From Castor canadensis (taxonomy: Eukaryota > Chordata > Mammalia > Rodentia > Castoridae), in the NCBI RefSeq assembly GCF_047511655.1, contig NC_133396.1, forward strand, positions 130,581,490-130,645,489: DNA of 64,000 nt, given 5' to 3'. The notes below the pieces were generated by a model that worked only from the letters and a program-made list of their open reading frames with translations, made no database searches and was not told where the DNA came from. A program made the position numbers and the translations under genes. Below, one piece after another: positions 33,901 through 47,456 of the stretch (position 1 is its first letter; each line of letters begins with the position of its first letter).

Positions 33901-36900
33901 GTGCAGCGTGGGGGGTGAGAGGGGAGGGGGCCCTACAGCCTCTTCTCTCCCCACCTGTGTCTCTGTGCATCCCCTTCCCTCCCCTCCTGGTTAGATTTTG
34001 TTTTTCAGCTGAGTGTGCGCTCCTGCTCTTGGGGCAGGCAGGCCTCGCAGAGACTTGCCAGGGCCCTGGGGGTGAAAGCCGAGCCTCACCCTAGCAAAGG
34101 GTGGGGATGGCTCTTCCACCCACCTGGGAAATGCTGTTGCATTTGTCTCACCAGGCCCAGTGACAAAAGGAAAATTCTTAAATCAGCCAAGGAGGCACCA
34201 GGAGATCCTCTCAGGTCTCCTTTCCATGGCCCCTCTTCATGTCCCCCTACTTCCTGGCTTGGAGAGTGCTGGGTAGGGGAGAACTGACCTACTTCTCCTC
34301 TTGCCCCTCCTGGTTCCTTCCTCCCCTCACTCCTCACCCGCCCCCCATTCTACTGGGCTCCGCATTCACTTCTACTAGATCTACCTGTGAGGTAATGGGC
34401 AAGCTCTTGCAGTTTGCTGCGGCTTAGCTTCTTTCAAATCAAATTGGAATCACAATTCCTGATCTTAGAGATTGAAGTGAAAACACTAGCACTCTGTGGA
34501 AACTGAAAATGTCACCCTAATCCAAGGGATCATCAAATTACAGGGGTACCCTCACTTGAGAGCCCACTGAGAGAATGCAGGGGATGGGGGGAAGGCAGCC
34601 TCATAAGCCCCTACTTGCTTATAACCCAGAACCCGGGGACCCCATCCTCAAACCACCAGGGAAGAAGGCTAGAAGGTCACATGCTCCCCCCCTCTCCCAC
34701 TTACAGATGAGGAAACTAAGGCCTGCACAGATTTAAGTCAGCACGTACTATGAAATTTAACTTTTAATTATATCCTCTTATGCTGTCATTTCATCTGTTC
34801 ATTGTTCTTAACTATAGTGTAAGAACTTTAAAGACTTGTTGGTTGAGTAGTTTTGGTTAAGGAACCCCCCCCCCAAAAAAAAAGGGCCCCAAACAAAACT
34901 TCACTAATTTCTTCTTCTTCTGGAGCAAAATAAAGAAGTTTACAAATGTCTTTGATTCTTCAAATCTTTCCTCTAAGTTTCAGAGGCTGTACTTGGAATA
35001 CATGGTGGTGAGGGTAAGGAGCAGTGGCCAACTCTTCTGGAAGCTTCCTTCTTGGAAGAAGACCCTATGCCATTTCCTATGGCCGGGGTATTATCTGCCT
35101 CCCAATACCTGGTCAGGATGGGAAAAAACAAGCCCCAGGTGAATCAGTCTAGGCATTAGTTCTCCCTGCCTGGCCATCAGCCTGGCGCTCTGCCCAAAGT
35201 TCATGGAAATTATGGGTGAAGTTGAGGTGATTGGCTAGCCAAAACTGGCTTCTTCTGTCCCAGGGGAGAGTGGCATTCTTTCCTGGGAACCTCCTAAGAA
35301 GGACCAGTGTCCTTGGCTGGCTATGTCTGGTACGTCCCACAAGGTACACAGCTGCTATTTTAGGTCCTTTGACAAGGATGTCTCTTCCGGGATATTCCAT
35401 TCAAATTGCCCTAGCCTTCCCTCCTCCTTCCAGGACATCCAGGACAGCAACCTGAGGTTCTGCTGCTCCTCACTAGGGCAGGAGGATGGGCTAGCAGGTG
35501 GACTCCATTCTGAGGAGCACCTCAAGTTGCAGGTCCCTTGGGATTGGCTGCAGGAGATCAGAGAGGCATGTGAGACCTTTGAGTCAGCAACTTGCAAACA
35601 GCTGCCCTCCTGAGGTGATGCCCATTCTTGGTGAACAGTCAAAAAAGTACCCTCAGGCCACAGGCCCAGGTCCAGTCACCTCCTCCTATGTCCTACATAC
35701 TTATTGCTTGGGCAGCTCTCCTCTCCTCTCCTTTCACACCCAGTTCTACACTCACCCTCCTCCAGGAGGTCATTCTTCAGAGACACTATTTGCATTTATT
35801 CACTGGACTCTTTCCTCTTCTCTTTGTAGGCCTGGAGAGCCAGGCCTCTGGTCAGAGCCTCTTCCTTCTCTCCACATTCTTTCCTGACTCAGGAGACCTG
35901 CCTGGCTTACCCAGTCCTCAGTCAGGAGGAGGGGCCTCAAGCCACTCTGAGAAGTTGAAAGGAAGCTACCTAAGTTTGACTATAACCGTACGGGTGTCAG
36001 AAACTTCTCGGTCGAAAGCAGAGCCACTCTGATGGACTGTGCTTATAAAGGAGGGCTCATTCCCAAGGGACCCTCCAGACATGGGCATTTTCCATAACTT
36101 CTGCTCCACAGTTTAAATGCAGGGAGTGCCCCCATAGCAGTGATTTTCTGTGAAAACATACCACATGCTCGACTGTTGCCTTCCGGAAGGAGGGGTGCCC
36201 CTGGGACGGGTGCCCATCAGTTCTCGCTCACTTGCCTCCATTCTCTCTCTGAGGCACATTTGTCTCTTGGCAAGAAAGATCATTGCCTCTTCTTGTTGAG
36301 TGAAAGCCTGGGGCCCTTGTGAGACCCTCCTATCTCCCAGGGCTGGGTGGGAGTGAGTCACCAGCTGGCACCAGGGACAATGAGTTGGCAAACACTTCAA
36401 TCGCTCCCTTGTGGAGCAGGATTCATGCCCACTTGGGAGCAGGAGACCATGGTCTACTCTCTAGATCCTTCTCTCACCTGGACTTTTCAAGAAAAGACAG
36501 AGGCCAGCTCATGCAGCTGGAGATTGGCACTCAGGGCTGAGAAGAGGGGGCAGGGGAGAGTCGGCTTTGAGTTTTAAGTCATGGCAGTTACTCAGCAGAG
36601 CTACATGTTGTGCCTCAGTTTCCCCCTCTATAATGCTAGAGTAAATGAAGTCCTACCGTGTCTCCCTCCTGATGCAAGGGTTAATTAACTCCTATTTTCC
36701 TGGTGCCAGGAGATGCTTAGATGAAAGCAGGGAGGAAGTGCCGAAGCCTTCATTCACCCAGAGGCCTGAAGCAGAGATCGGGGCTGGAGGAGCTGGCACT
36801 GTCTCCTGCCCTAGGTAGGCCACCAAGGTTTGGCTTTAGGCTCTACTTGGAGCTACTAGGAGTCAGCTCTCAAGCCACATAGAGTCCTAAGTGAGTCTTT

Positions 36901-39900
36901 GGCTAGAATCTAGTCCAATTGCTTTGCCCTACTGTTGAGAAAACCAAAATCTAGAGAGGCAAAGGCCATTCCAGATCCCTCAGCTTGTAGCAGCCCAGCT
37001 GAGTCTAAAATTTAGGCCTTCCACTGCTGATCTGATGTGTCATATCCATAACCCTCCTACGGCCCTTTGAGATAGAAACTTTCACCCATTTCCGAGCTGT
37101 CAAGCTGAGGCTCAGCCATATTAAGAACTTCAGTAGAGTTATACAATTAGTTAGAGTGGAGAGCCAGGACCTGGACCTGAAACTCTTGACCAAAGTTCAA
37201 GGACAAATTCTTTCATACCAGGCTGCCTCTAGGCACCTCCCTTAACTGTGGATTGGTAAGAACAAGTCTCTTCCTGATGCTCCGTGTTTCTCTATGGCAG
37301 CTCCTCTGTGGTACTTGGCCCATGGCTCTACCTTTGTGGATTCTAAATCAATAGGCGAACTGACTCAAGGTGAACTACTAACCTGGAGAGCATTGTGCTT
37401 GGATTTCCTGTCCCCTGCTAAAACCTGAGGCAACCACAGTTCTCTTGTCTGTAGCAGAGGCTCACACAGTTTGCTTTGAGTCTAGGGTAGGCAGGTTCAT
37501 TTTCCCTTAGGGTAAGGGTCTCCAGCATGTTGACCACAAGAAAGACCTTGTCATGATGAGTTCATCAAATATGACATAATCAGTTAGATAAGGATTGGGA
37601 GAAAGATACAGGACAAAGGATCTTCCTTATTATGTTTCTCACTCAGGAGCGCTAGGCTGGATTTAACTGAACACGCCTTAGTGATTCAATATGGTGGGCA
37701 CCATGGTATGCCCTGTTCCAGACCTGTTGATGATGTCCACATAAGTTCTTTCTTCTACAGATCAGATTCTGGAGAGGATGGTCTAGTCTAAGTGAGAACA
37801 TTTGTGCTTGATATGGTTCCCCAAAGGACTCAATGCCTAAGATGTGTTTCTTGCTTTGAAAATAGGAAAACCCTTTGGTGCTGGAGTTCATACAAAGGGT
37901 ATTGCCATCTTAATCTAGATGTATTCCCTGGAAATCGCAGTTATGCACTTGCTTCAACGTCATCTGGGACAGACCTGTCTGATAAAAACATATTTTCAGC
38001 TTTCGAATAGAAGGGTTGTTCCTTCCAATGGCCCTAGCTCTCTATCCTTCTTTTCCTGGTCTTCCTGACCCAGAGGAAGAATTCAAGTGACCCATTATGA
38101 GAACAACTATGAAGGACCAAAAAGTCTTTAATTTTCTCACCAGAAATGGCTGTAGTATTAAGTCGTTCTGCTTGGGTCCCTAGTGTGGAAGAGGAGTGCT
38201 TATAGGAGACATGTTTTAATTACAAGAACGACCTAGAGATTCTGTACTTAGCAAATAAAAACACAGGGCATGTAGTTGTGTTTGAACTTCTGGTGAACAG
38301 CAAATATGCCACAAATATCGTATTTTGTTGTATTTTATATGGTATTCCTACCTTGACTCCCATTAATGCTCATAGCAGACTGAACCCAGCTTGAGTATAA
38401 GAAGGAAAAAACAGGGGCACTCCCCTGCTTCTTCTGTTGAAGTTAGGCTGGATCCCTGAGGAGAATGTAGAATTGGAAGGAAGAGGAGAAGAGGAATAAA
38501 AGGATTTGAACTTGTGAGTCTCTTGCAAGTCCCTAGAACACAGCTGTAGTGTTGAAATATGGAGATTGTGAAAACCCATAAAATGGCCATCATGAAAAGT
38601 AGATGTACCTGGGGTGATGAAAACAAAACACCAGTTTAGGAATTAGTAGGTCAGGGAACTAGGCTGCTATACCATTAACCAGTGGTGTAGCCTTCAATGA
38701 GTAATTTATCTTCTTTGGGCCTGAGTTCCCTTAACTGCAAGATGTCAGCCCACTGGGATGCAATTAGTCCACTAGTCTGGCTCTGAGAACTGGGAGCAGA
38801 GGAGCTGAGTCTGTCCATATGAGACGTCAGGTGGTGGGGATCGGACCCTCATCTTTTGCTCCTCTTCTCTCACTGGCTCCCTCTTCTCTTTGAGATCTAT
38901 AGGATGCTGACACTTCAACACTGTCTTCCAACAGATCCTTGTCTCTGAAGGAAGAGGAGGTTTGAGTGGCCAGTAGAGAGAATTACCTGGGTCAATGACT
39001 TTCTCTGGATTAATCTTTTCATTAAGTCCCTGGATGCTTTTTGTATGTCAGACTAACTTTGTTCTAAGTTTTATTTTGTTATAAGACTCTCTGTGTTCAG
39101 TTTTCTAGGTTTATAACGTAAGTGATTACAGATATAATCAATGTGATTTTTAAAATTAGGCTACTGGTGATAGAGAATATAAGGTGAAACTATAAGGTAA
39201 CACTACTGCTTTTAAAACATTGTTTGAACTTTCTTTTAGAATTGCCCACTGACCTTTTATGTATTTAAACTTGTTTCTGGTGACAAAGCTTTTTATTTGA
39301 GGATGGCTTGATATGTAATCTGAGGCATGATCACAGGTTATGACAATAAAGAAATTAGACTGGTTCTTACATGGTTCCTAAAACACACTGAAGATGGTCT
39401 ATTTTAAAATGTTTACAGATTCTAGAAACATTCTGAGCAGGAACGGTATTTGTGTGACCCTCAGCACAGAGGGTCACACCTGTGTTCTATTGGCCACTGA
39501 CAACTGCTTCTCACAGTTTGAATAGAAGTTCATTGAGGGCAAAGCCAGAGTCTTTTCAACTGTGTCTGCAGCATATCTCGTTCACTGCCGTGCCCCAGCA
39601 ATTGCTCAATGCCATTTGGCTGACTGAGTGAATATAAAGCATCTGCAGGAAATGATCCTTCATCAGCTCTCAGAAGCTCCTGAAAACATGCTGACGACGC
39701 TTGTGCAGAAGAACCACACCCTCCTCCCCACACTCCCTGCCTTCAGTCGCCATATTGGTTTCACCAGAGGGTGGGAAATATAACATTCCATGCCAGTTGT
39801 ACCATCCATGGGAAAATCCCACAGGCATAGGATTATCTCACACCACAGATCTCTATTACCATTGCTCTCCTTCTCCCTAAATCTGGACTCTGTTTGGTTT

Positions 39901-42900
39901 TGCCCAGTGCTCGGCTGATTATATGTCTGCATCCAATATCAATTATTCCATTTCCTCCTTCCTCAGCCCTCCCTCTGCCAAATCCTCATGTGTGCTCAGC
40001 TCTTCCCTGTTCCCATAGCCTCTCCTGAACTGAGGGGAGACGGGATATGCCTCAGCAGCTACCCTGTCATGAGTCACGTCTACAGTCCTGCCAGCAAAGG
40101 AGTGAGGAGGGTTGGGCCTTAGGGTGTGGGGAAGGAAAGGGATTTTCACTGGTTGTCAGAAAATGGGCACAGGGAGGGGTGAGGATTGTTTGTGAGACAG
40201 CTGACAATTGAGTTAATTAAACAGAAGTAAAGTGCTCAACACAGGCCACATGCAGTGGTTTTTGTGAAACACCTCCTCCCAAATTTCCATGGTTATACTG
40301 TCCATCTGATATCACACTAATAATATCAAACCTGTGAATGAAGTAGGCACACACTCCTATATAAAATAGGATGAGAAAACCGATGCCCAAGTTTTCTCTA
40401 CAATCACAGAGCCAGAGAGTAGGAAAACCAGGATAGTACCTTCTAAGCTCTGACTGGTAACATCATGCATGAAAGACACATGACATCTATCTTGTCAGCA
40501 TGATTACTCACAGAGTACTGGTCCAGCAGTCTGCTTTCCTTGGGTTTCACTGAATCTCTTTGCTCTACATTACTAAGACATTTTCTGAGACGGTCTGGCC
40601 ATCTCCTTTTGTGTCAAAACCTTCAGCTTATAGGGCTCACTCAGCTGTATTTATGCTTCACTGAGAGTGGCAGTTGACATTGAAAATCAGGAAGAAAAAG
40701 GAAGTAAATTTTCAGCAAACCTAGTTCATTCAGGGTGGTGGAGTGTCTCAAGTGGTAGAGTACCTGCCTAGCAAGCATGAAGCCCTGAGTTCAAACCCCA
40801 GTACCCCCCCAAAAAAACCTAGTTCATTCCTTCCTTTAGTCCCCAGCCTGTAATAATGCAAGAAAGACACAGCCAAAATTAGTTCCAAAAAGAACTTAGG
40901 AAAGAAAAAATCAAGTCAATGACCAAAGAACACCAAACTCACAAACTACCAACACTCTTCCATGACCACGACTCTAGGGTTTTTGATAATCAGGAGTAAT
41001 ATCTGTGATCTTTGTGGCTCAAAGCAAATGCTTTCATCCTGGAGCCCCAAGAAAACACAGCCCCACATTCCCATGAAGAAGTAGCCTTTATCCCTAGCCC
41101 AAAATGTCTCACAAAAGAATTCCCAAGAACAATGTAGCAAAAAAAAAAAATCATAAAACTTGAATATTGAGAGAAACATTGGATACCATACCATGTAGCC
41201 CAATACCTCTGATTTTTGATGGAAGAAAAATGCGCTGATTTGTATGACTGTATCAAGATCATCTACCACAGAGCTTGGCACAGGGCTCAGCTCAGTAAAT
41301 GGACAGATGGGTGGAGAGAGATGTGATCATATAGGAAGACAAAGACAGAACCAGGATTAAAGGATCTAGAATAATCTTTACCCAAATTAATTTTTAAAAA
41401 CCTTGAGAATTGTCATAATCTGCTTTTGGTGCACATTAGTTCATTTAATCCTGATAATAAGCCCAAGTACACTTTGTTATATCTGCTTTACTTGGGAGGA
41501 ACTTGAGATCCAAAAGATGAGGTAACTTGCATGAACCGAAACTTATTTGACTTACAAACTTAAGCAATGCTCAAGTATGGCACAGGGTCCCTTTTGCAGG
41601 AGTCATTGCAGTGGGCATGGTCTCCTGGCCTCAAGGAACATTTTGGAGTCCTTCCTTGGCCTTTAGCACACAATGAAAAGGAAACGCCCCTAGGATTTTC
41701 CTAGAAACATCCAAACTGGTCCACAAATGCACCTCATGAACTCAAAATTTCTCTCTCTCTCAAATTCATGATTGAATCAGACAAATTGGGATACTGACTT
41801 TTAAAAAATGCTCTTCTCTTTATGTTTTTTTTCTAAAGTGTTCTCACTTGAGACATTCAGAAATACCTAATCAGTCTGAAGGTGAGGCTGCATGAGAGCT
41901 CCCTATAAGAAAATAACTGAACACATAGACTTGGTCAGCGTTGATGATCCTGACACACCAACCAATATTTGTATCACTCTTTTTTAGCAATTGGGGTAGC
42001 CTTTTTCCACCATGCACCCTAGACCTCCCCACAAACATTCCAAGTCTTTTTAATGGAAGCAATTTCTTACCGGATATCCCCATGAGCCATTCCCTGCTTG
42101 GAACTTGGAGTAGTAGCTGCTCCGGCTGGTGGTCCCATAGTTGTTGTAATTGTCGGCCAAACCATCATACATGGAACCTGGAGGGCAAAGGAAGGGGTTA
42201 GGTCAGGGATGGCCATGATCTCCACCCACCCCACCTTCCCAGGGCCATCACCCTACATCCAGGTTCACCACACCCATGGAGGACACCAGTCTGAACTCCT
42301 GGAGGAGGAAGGCAGAGAATAGGTGATCTGCTGGCCATCTCCATCTCTCCCCACATCCATAGCCAAGGGCAAGGAGAGGCCACCACAGAGTGCTTCAGGG
42401 AAATCTCTGAAAGCCTCATATGACCACTTCTTAGGAGTCTAATACAGTTTGCGGTAGTTTGACACCTACAGGTCAGGAGTTGGCCAGGAGGGCCTTGGAG
42501 CACCGCTGTCCCAGTCCAGGGAATCACAAGTCCACTTTCCAGGAACATCAGCTTCCCACTTGGGGAAGTCAGGCAGGATTTTGACATTCTGGGCCCAGAG
42601 CTCCAATGTCAGAGCCACAGAACAGCACAGGCTGATAGAGACTGATTCTGTCAAGGCTCTGGATCCAAACCTATGTTCAGCCCCTCGGGTGACCAGGTAA
42701 CCCTCCACCCTTTCCTCCGTCTCCACGGTCCTTCAGCTGGTGAGGGGGGCAGTGATCAACCTCAAAGGCCCAGTGAGGATTAATTAATGTTTTCACAGTA
42801 CTCAGAGACCCATAAATGACAGGCTCCAAGAGAGGACAGAGTGTCATTAGGGTTATTAGCAACAAAGTGGCTTTGAATTGCAGAACTGGATTTTGGGTTC

Positions 42901-45900
42901 CTTGTGGGGCCCATCTCCCTCCTCTCCCTTTCAGTGATGGCAGGGGGAGCCTTAAGACACAGCTCCAGCTCTACACAAGCTGGTCTGTTCAAAGTCCTAC
43001 TGTCCTTCAAACATGGCCAACAGGGAAATGCTATGACTTTACTCAACTATTCCTCTTGCTGAATTGCATCCATCTTCCCTCCTTAGCCACAGCCATCAAA
43101 TCCCACCCATATTTCAAAGCTAAGCTCAAGACCTTACCTCCTCCAGGAAGCCCTTTCTGACCAGCCCTGCCCAAGGCATTCCCATAGCCTCTGCACCCAT
43201 AGTATCCTGCTGTCTGTACCCAAGTCACATGTTACTTGATGGCCAGTTTCTTTGGCTACACTGGGAACTCCACAAGGGACAAGCCATGGCTCTGCGACCT
43301 GGACATCTAGATCAAGGCTTGCCCACACTCTTGTTAAATGTGGCCTCTGGGTGTAAAGGTGAGCAAGGCCAGTGAAAGCCTCCCAGGAAGGATGTGTACC
43401 CTTTTCTCTAAAGCTATGCTCAGATTTTCCCATCAGAAGCCCTGTCTAGGGAGAAGGGTTGGATAGTGACCTCCCTGGTTCCATTAGCTCCTCCCCCTTT
43501 GCCAAGTCTTCCTTCCCCCAGCCCCAGACTGGGTTGTCTGAGCTGAGAGTAAAAAGAATAGCAGAGGGTCAGCTTTGGAACCAGGCCAGCATCTCTGTCT
43601 AGGACCACTTCTTCAGTCCAGTGCCAGAAGACCAACTGCAACCCAGAGCAGAGGGCACTGTTCCTGGCTCCCATCCCCTATCTTGAGGACCAGCTGACAT
43701 TAGGGGTATTGGCTGTGGTAGTCACAATTTGCTCTGGAAGCCTAGAGGTGTTGGAATTGGTCTGGTATGGCACTAGGGCAAGTCACATGGGCCTCATCTT
43801 CCTCTTCTGTGAAAAGAGGGAGTTGATTTCTGTGCACCCTAAAGGCTCCATACAGCCCCATCATTCCATAGTTGTGTGATTATAGTGACACATGCCTGAG
43901 GACATTAAGCAGAGCTCAACTTTTTCTGAGGTAAGAGTTCAGCTGACAAAGAAAGAGGGTGTACAGCTAAGGTTAACTACTGACTCCTTTGCTGCCCACA
44001 TCTGGGTCCTCCTAGAGGCTTCTCCACCCTCAAGAGCCCCAGCAGCCCACCCCTCAGGGCCAGGATCTAGGCCCTGCTCCTGAAGAACCTTGTCCTGAGA
44101 GTTGTGTCCTGGACTCTGCTGCACCCACTGAGCCTCTGATTTGCTCCCAGCCCACTGTGAGCTCTGACATTTTGCTCCTCGTTCTCTCAAGACCTAGTTG
44201 CTTCTCTGGAAAATCTGTCTAATCAAAAGCAAACTGGAGGAATCTCGTGGGCCCAGTCACCAGAGATGGGGCTACAGCCAGGCACACACACCGTCAGGAC
44301 TTCAGGGAGCCAACAGTTGGGTCTTGCCTGCCTGCCCTCTGTCCAGCTCACTTCTATCATCTCTCCTAAGGCTTGGCAGGCCAGAGTCTACTTGGCACTC
44401 ATCTTGTGAGCAGGCATTTCTCACCAAAGGGCATGTATGGGTCAGCCAGATGCTTCCAGATGGAAAATCTGGGGTGGTGACAGACAAAGATTTCTACAGA
44501 GCCCTGGGGAGGCCTCCTACTTGGAGAGGAAACCCCCGGAGAATTCCAGTGGGGCCTCCGCCCCTCATGAGAGGGAATCTATCAGCATGACGTGACTCTC
44601 CCTCCAGGTCAAATGAAGCATCTCCTCCATGCCCTGCACCTGCTCAACTGTCTTCTCAAACACTCTTCTCCATGTGAAGAGGGATTGCACGGAGGCAGGG
44701 GAAGATACATGGATACATGAGCATTGCAAGCAGGAGGTAGGATGCTCTATAATTCCCAAAGCCATCCCCCATGTCCCTGGTGAAGACAACTATGAGCTGT
44801 AACTCTCACTTGGTTGGGCCGTTCCAGGCAGCTCCTGGAGGCATCCTCCAGGATCTGTCTGCAATGAGGGAGCCACTTGACTCCTATGAGAGTGAGACTG
44901 CCATCACACCAGCTAGCACTGCTTCTCTGGCAGAAGGCAGCTGCACTAGTGGCAGGGGTGACAAAGGAGGAGAGAAGTCTGGTGATGTCACACACCTGGA
45001 GTCATACCTAGCAGTATGCCAGATAACCAGGGGGTCAAGGAGGCGGGTGAGCCTGGTATGTAAGAGCACTGCTCCCACACAAAAGTCATTTCCCCTAATT
45101 CTGATCCCATAGTGTCTGCTTGGTAAGCAATGTCTTCTAAAAGTCAAGTTCAACAGCAAGAACAGGGGGCTTCTCAAGAGTATAATGGTGACAACTCATT
45201 CTCTACTTGGTCCCCCAACTTCTGGAGAATCTACTTCTAGGAAGCCTTTGATGCATCATCGCCACCTCATGCTTGTACTGTCTTCACCATCATGCACTTT
45301 GGACACTTTTCACAGCAAGAATTAAGCTCTGCCCTCCTCAGGATCTTGGGAATAGGGCATTGCTCCAGCTGGGGCTCAGCCTAACTGGTCCAGGCTGGCC
45401 ATTTTGGGAGCCCCCAAAATCTCTTCCTCTGTGCCAGCCTAGATGCTTAAAGTCTCCTTTTAATGCCAAATGGAATGAGGGCCCTTGAATTCCACTCAAC
45501 CAGGCCCTCCTCTACCCAAAAAGATCTTTGGTGAGTGGCACAAGCCTAGACAAGAGAACAACTGTGTGTAGTTGCAGACACTCAAAGCCACCTCCTTGAG
45601 GAGGATACTTGGTTCCAGAGCAGGTAAAGGGAGATAATCTGAGCACCTGGTTCACCCTACAGAATCACTTCATCTTTCCAGCCAAGCAGCTTCCTTCCCA
45701 CTGTTCTCTCCAGATAGGTGCTTTCACCACCAGCAAAAAGATTGTAGTTTCTCAGTGAAGTTTTCAGCCAGCCCAGCTTGTGCACCATCATCAGGAGACA
45801 CCTGTGAACCGATGGAACCCCAAGGCCAAAGAGAAAATACCTCAGACCATCTCTTACTTTCCCTATTATATAAGCTGTAGGAGCTGCTCTGTCATTTTAT

Positions 45901-46336
45901 GCCCATGTGAAATTTCAGTGTGTAAAACCATCTCAGAAAACCTACCACTGAGATCATTGCCCTTGGCTGACTCTCACTTGTATAGCAGGGACAGTCCACG
46001 CTTTACCTACAAAACCTTTGAAAATGGAGGCAGGTCCTTGGTTAGGCTACATGGAATTCTCTCCCCAGTGGGGGAGGCAAACCACTGCCAGGATGACTCA
46101 CTCTCTTCCACCTCTGAGCTTTCAGACAGGTCACACCCACTGCACCTGAAGCATTCTTTCTTGTCTTCTCAACCAAGAAGACAAAACCTTACACAAAAAT
46201 CAGCAACTAAAGATGATTCCACCCAGCAGAGCCTCAGCAGAGCCTCCCAACCCTCCAACATAGCCATGTCAGCACTGGATCCAACTGCTGTATTTCCTCT
46301 GTGCTGGTTGTGTTTCTTGGAGTGTGGTATCTGTAG

Positions 46337-46373
<37 letters not shown>

Positions 46374-47414
46374 AACTATGTACCTTTCTTCCAGAAAGCC
46401 GGGCCTGGCCCTCCCCATTTTAGCCGGGTGCTCCCTCAGCCAGGATCTTTCACTTTAACTAGACCACCCCATCTCCCACTCCAGGACCAGTTTCTACATA
46501 GTGAAGGCCCTCAGGATGCCAGCCTGCCTGGCCAACAGGGGCAGAGGGCATCTGAAACCCCCTCTGCCTCTCCTATTCTCCCAAGTCCCTCTCCCTCGCT
46601 GGACAGGAGGAATCGATGACGGCAAACCTCTCAGGAGGTTTATCTCTGGGTGAATCTGTGTCCTATAAAGTGGATGCATCTTCTGGTTTCTTCAACATCT
46701 GAGTCAAGCCTGCCAGTCCCATGGCAAGGGCTTGAGAAAGAAGCCCATTGTCTTTCAGCTTTGAAAGGAATTTGTTTCACCTCCTGACACATTGTGCCCA
46801 CAGCAGAAGGAATTTAGATGAGGCAAGGATAATTGCCAGGAAGATGCTTCTGAGACAATGTCCCTCACAGGTGTTCAAAAGGGGGCAGGAGTGGGACGCA
46901 TAGGCACATGGGCCAGGCACCTGGGGAAGACACCAGTCAACATTCCTCAGTGCCTTCCGCAGGTCCACAGGGAGCACTGTGGACCACCTCTCCCACTCTG
47001 GAACTCCTAGGAGTGTAGAGAGGGCAGGGGGTTCAGCACAAGCTCATCAGACATCTATTGTGGTTCTTAGCCTTTTCTTGGTACATGTACAGAACAGAAG
47101 TACCAACACAACGAGAGTTGCTACAGCCTTGGTGCTCTCTCCTTGCCCTCAGCAGCACACATGTGCCCATATGCACACGTGGAGCTCTGCCCACCCCCCC
47201 CCACTCTGCTGGAGTCCTGCTGCTCTTTCTGATAATCCCTGCCTGGCAAAGGTGGGGTGTGGAAGCATCTGTGGGGACAGGCCTGGCTCAAGGAAAGGGA
47301 AGTGGGTTACAGTGGGCAAAGGCAGGAATGGGACTCTGCCACCTGGCTGGTGTCCAGAGTAAAAACCTGTCACCAGCAACTACTACACTATGTGTCATGT
47401 GTGTCTGTGGTGTT

Positions 47415-47456
<42 letters not shown>

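Larger units (their letters stand above)
24289..42070 (-). other. PKP1: PKP1 intron 2
   Basis: 17.8-kb intron, the largest. It carries MIR copies (26748, 33640, 37035, 40300 and 41420 regions), an L1 3' end (26920-27315), an ID-like SINE with a purine tract (32255-32460), a tRNA-derived SINE (40733-40818), a CA repeat (27938-27968) and L2 remnants. Its middle part (about 37250-39520) is AT-rich and largely free of recognised repeats. No further exon is recognised. Confidence 0.85.

Noticed and set aside
45780..46619. 279-codon open frame on the plus strand
   Set aside because: It crosses a GT repeat coding for Val-Cys, has no recognisable domain, and lies inside PKP1 intron 1. Composition is ordinary intron sequence.
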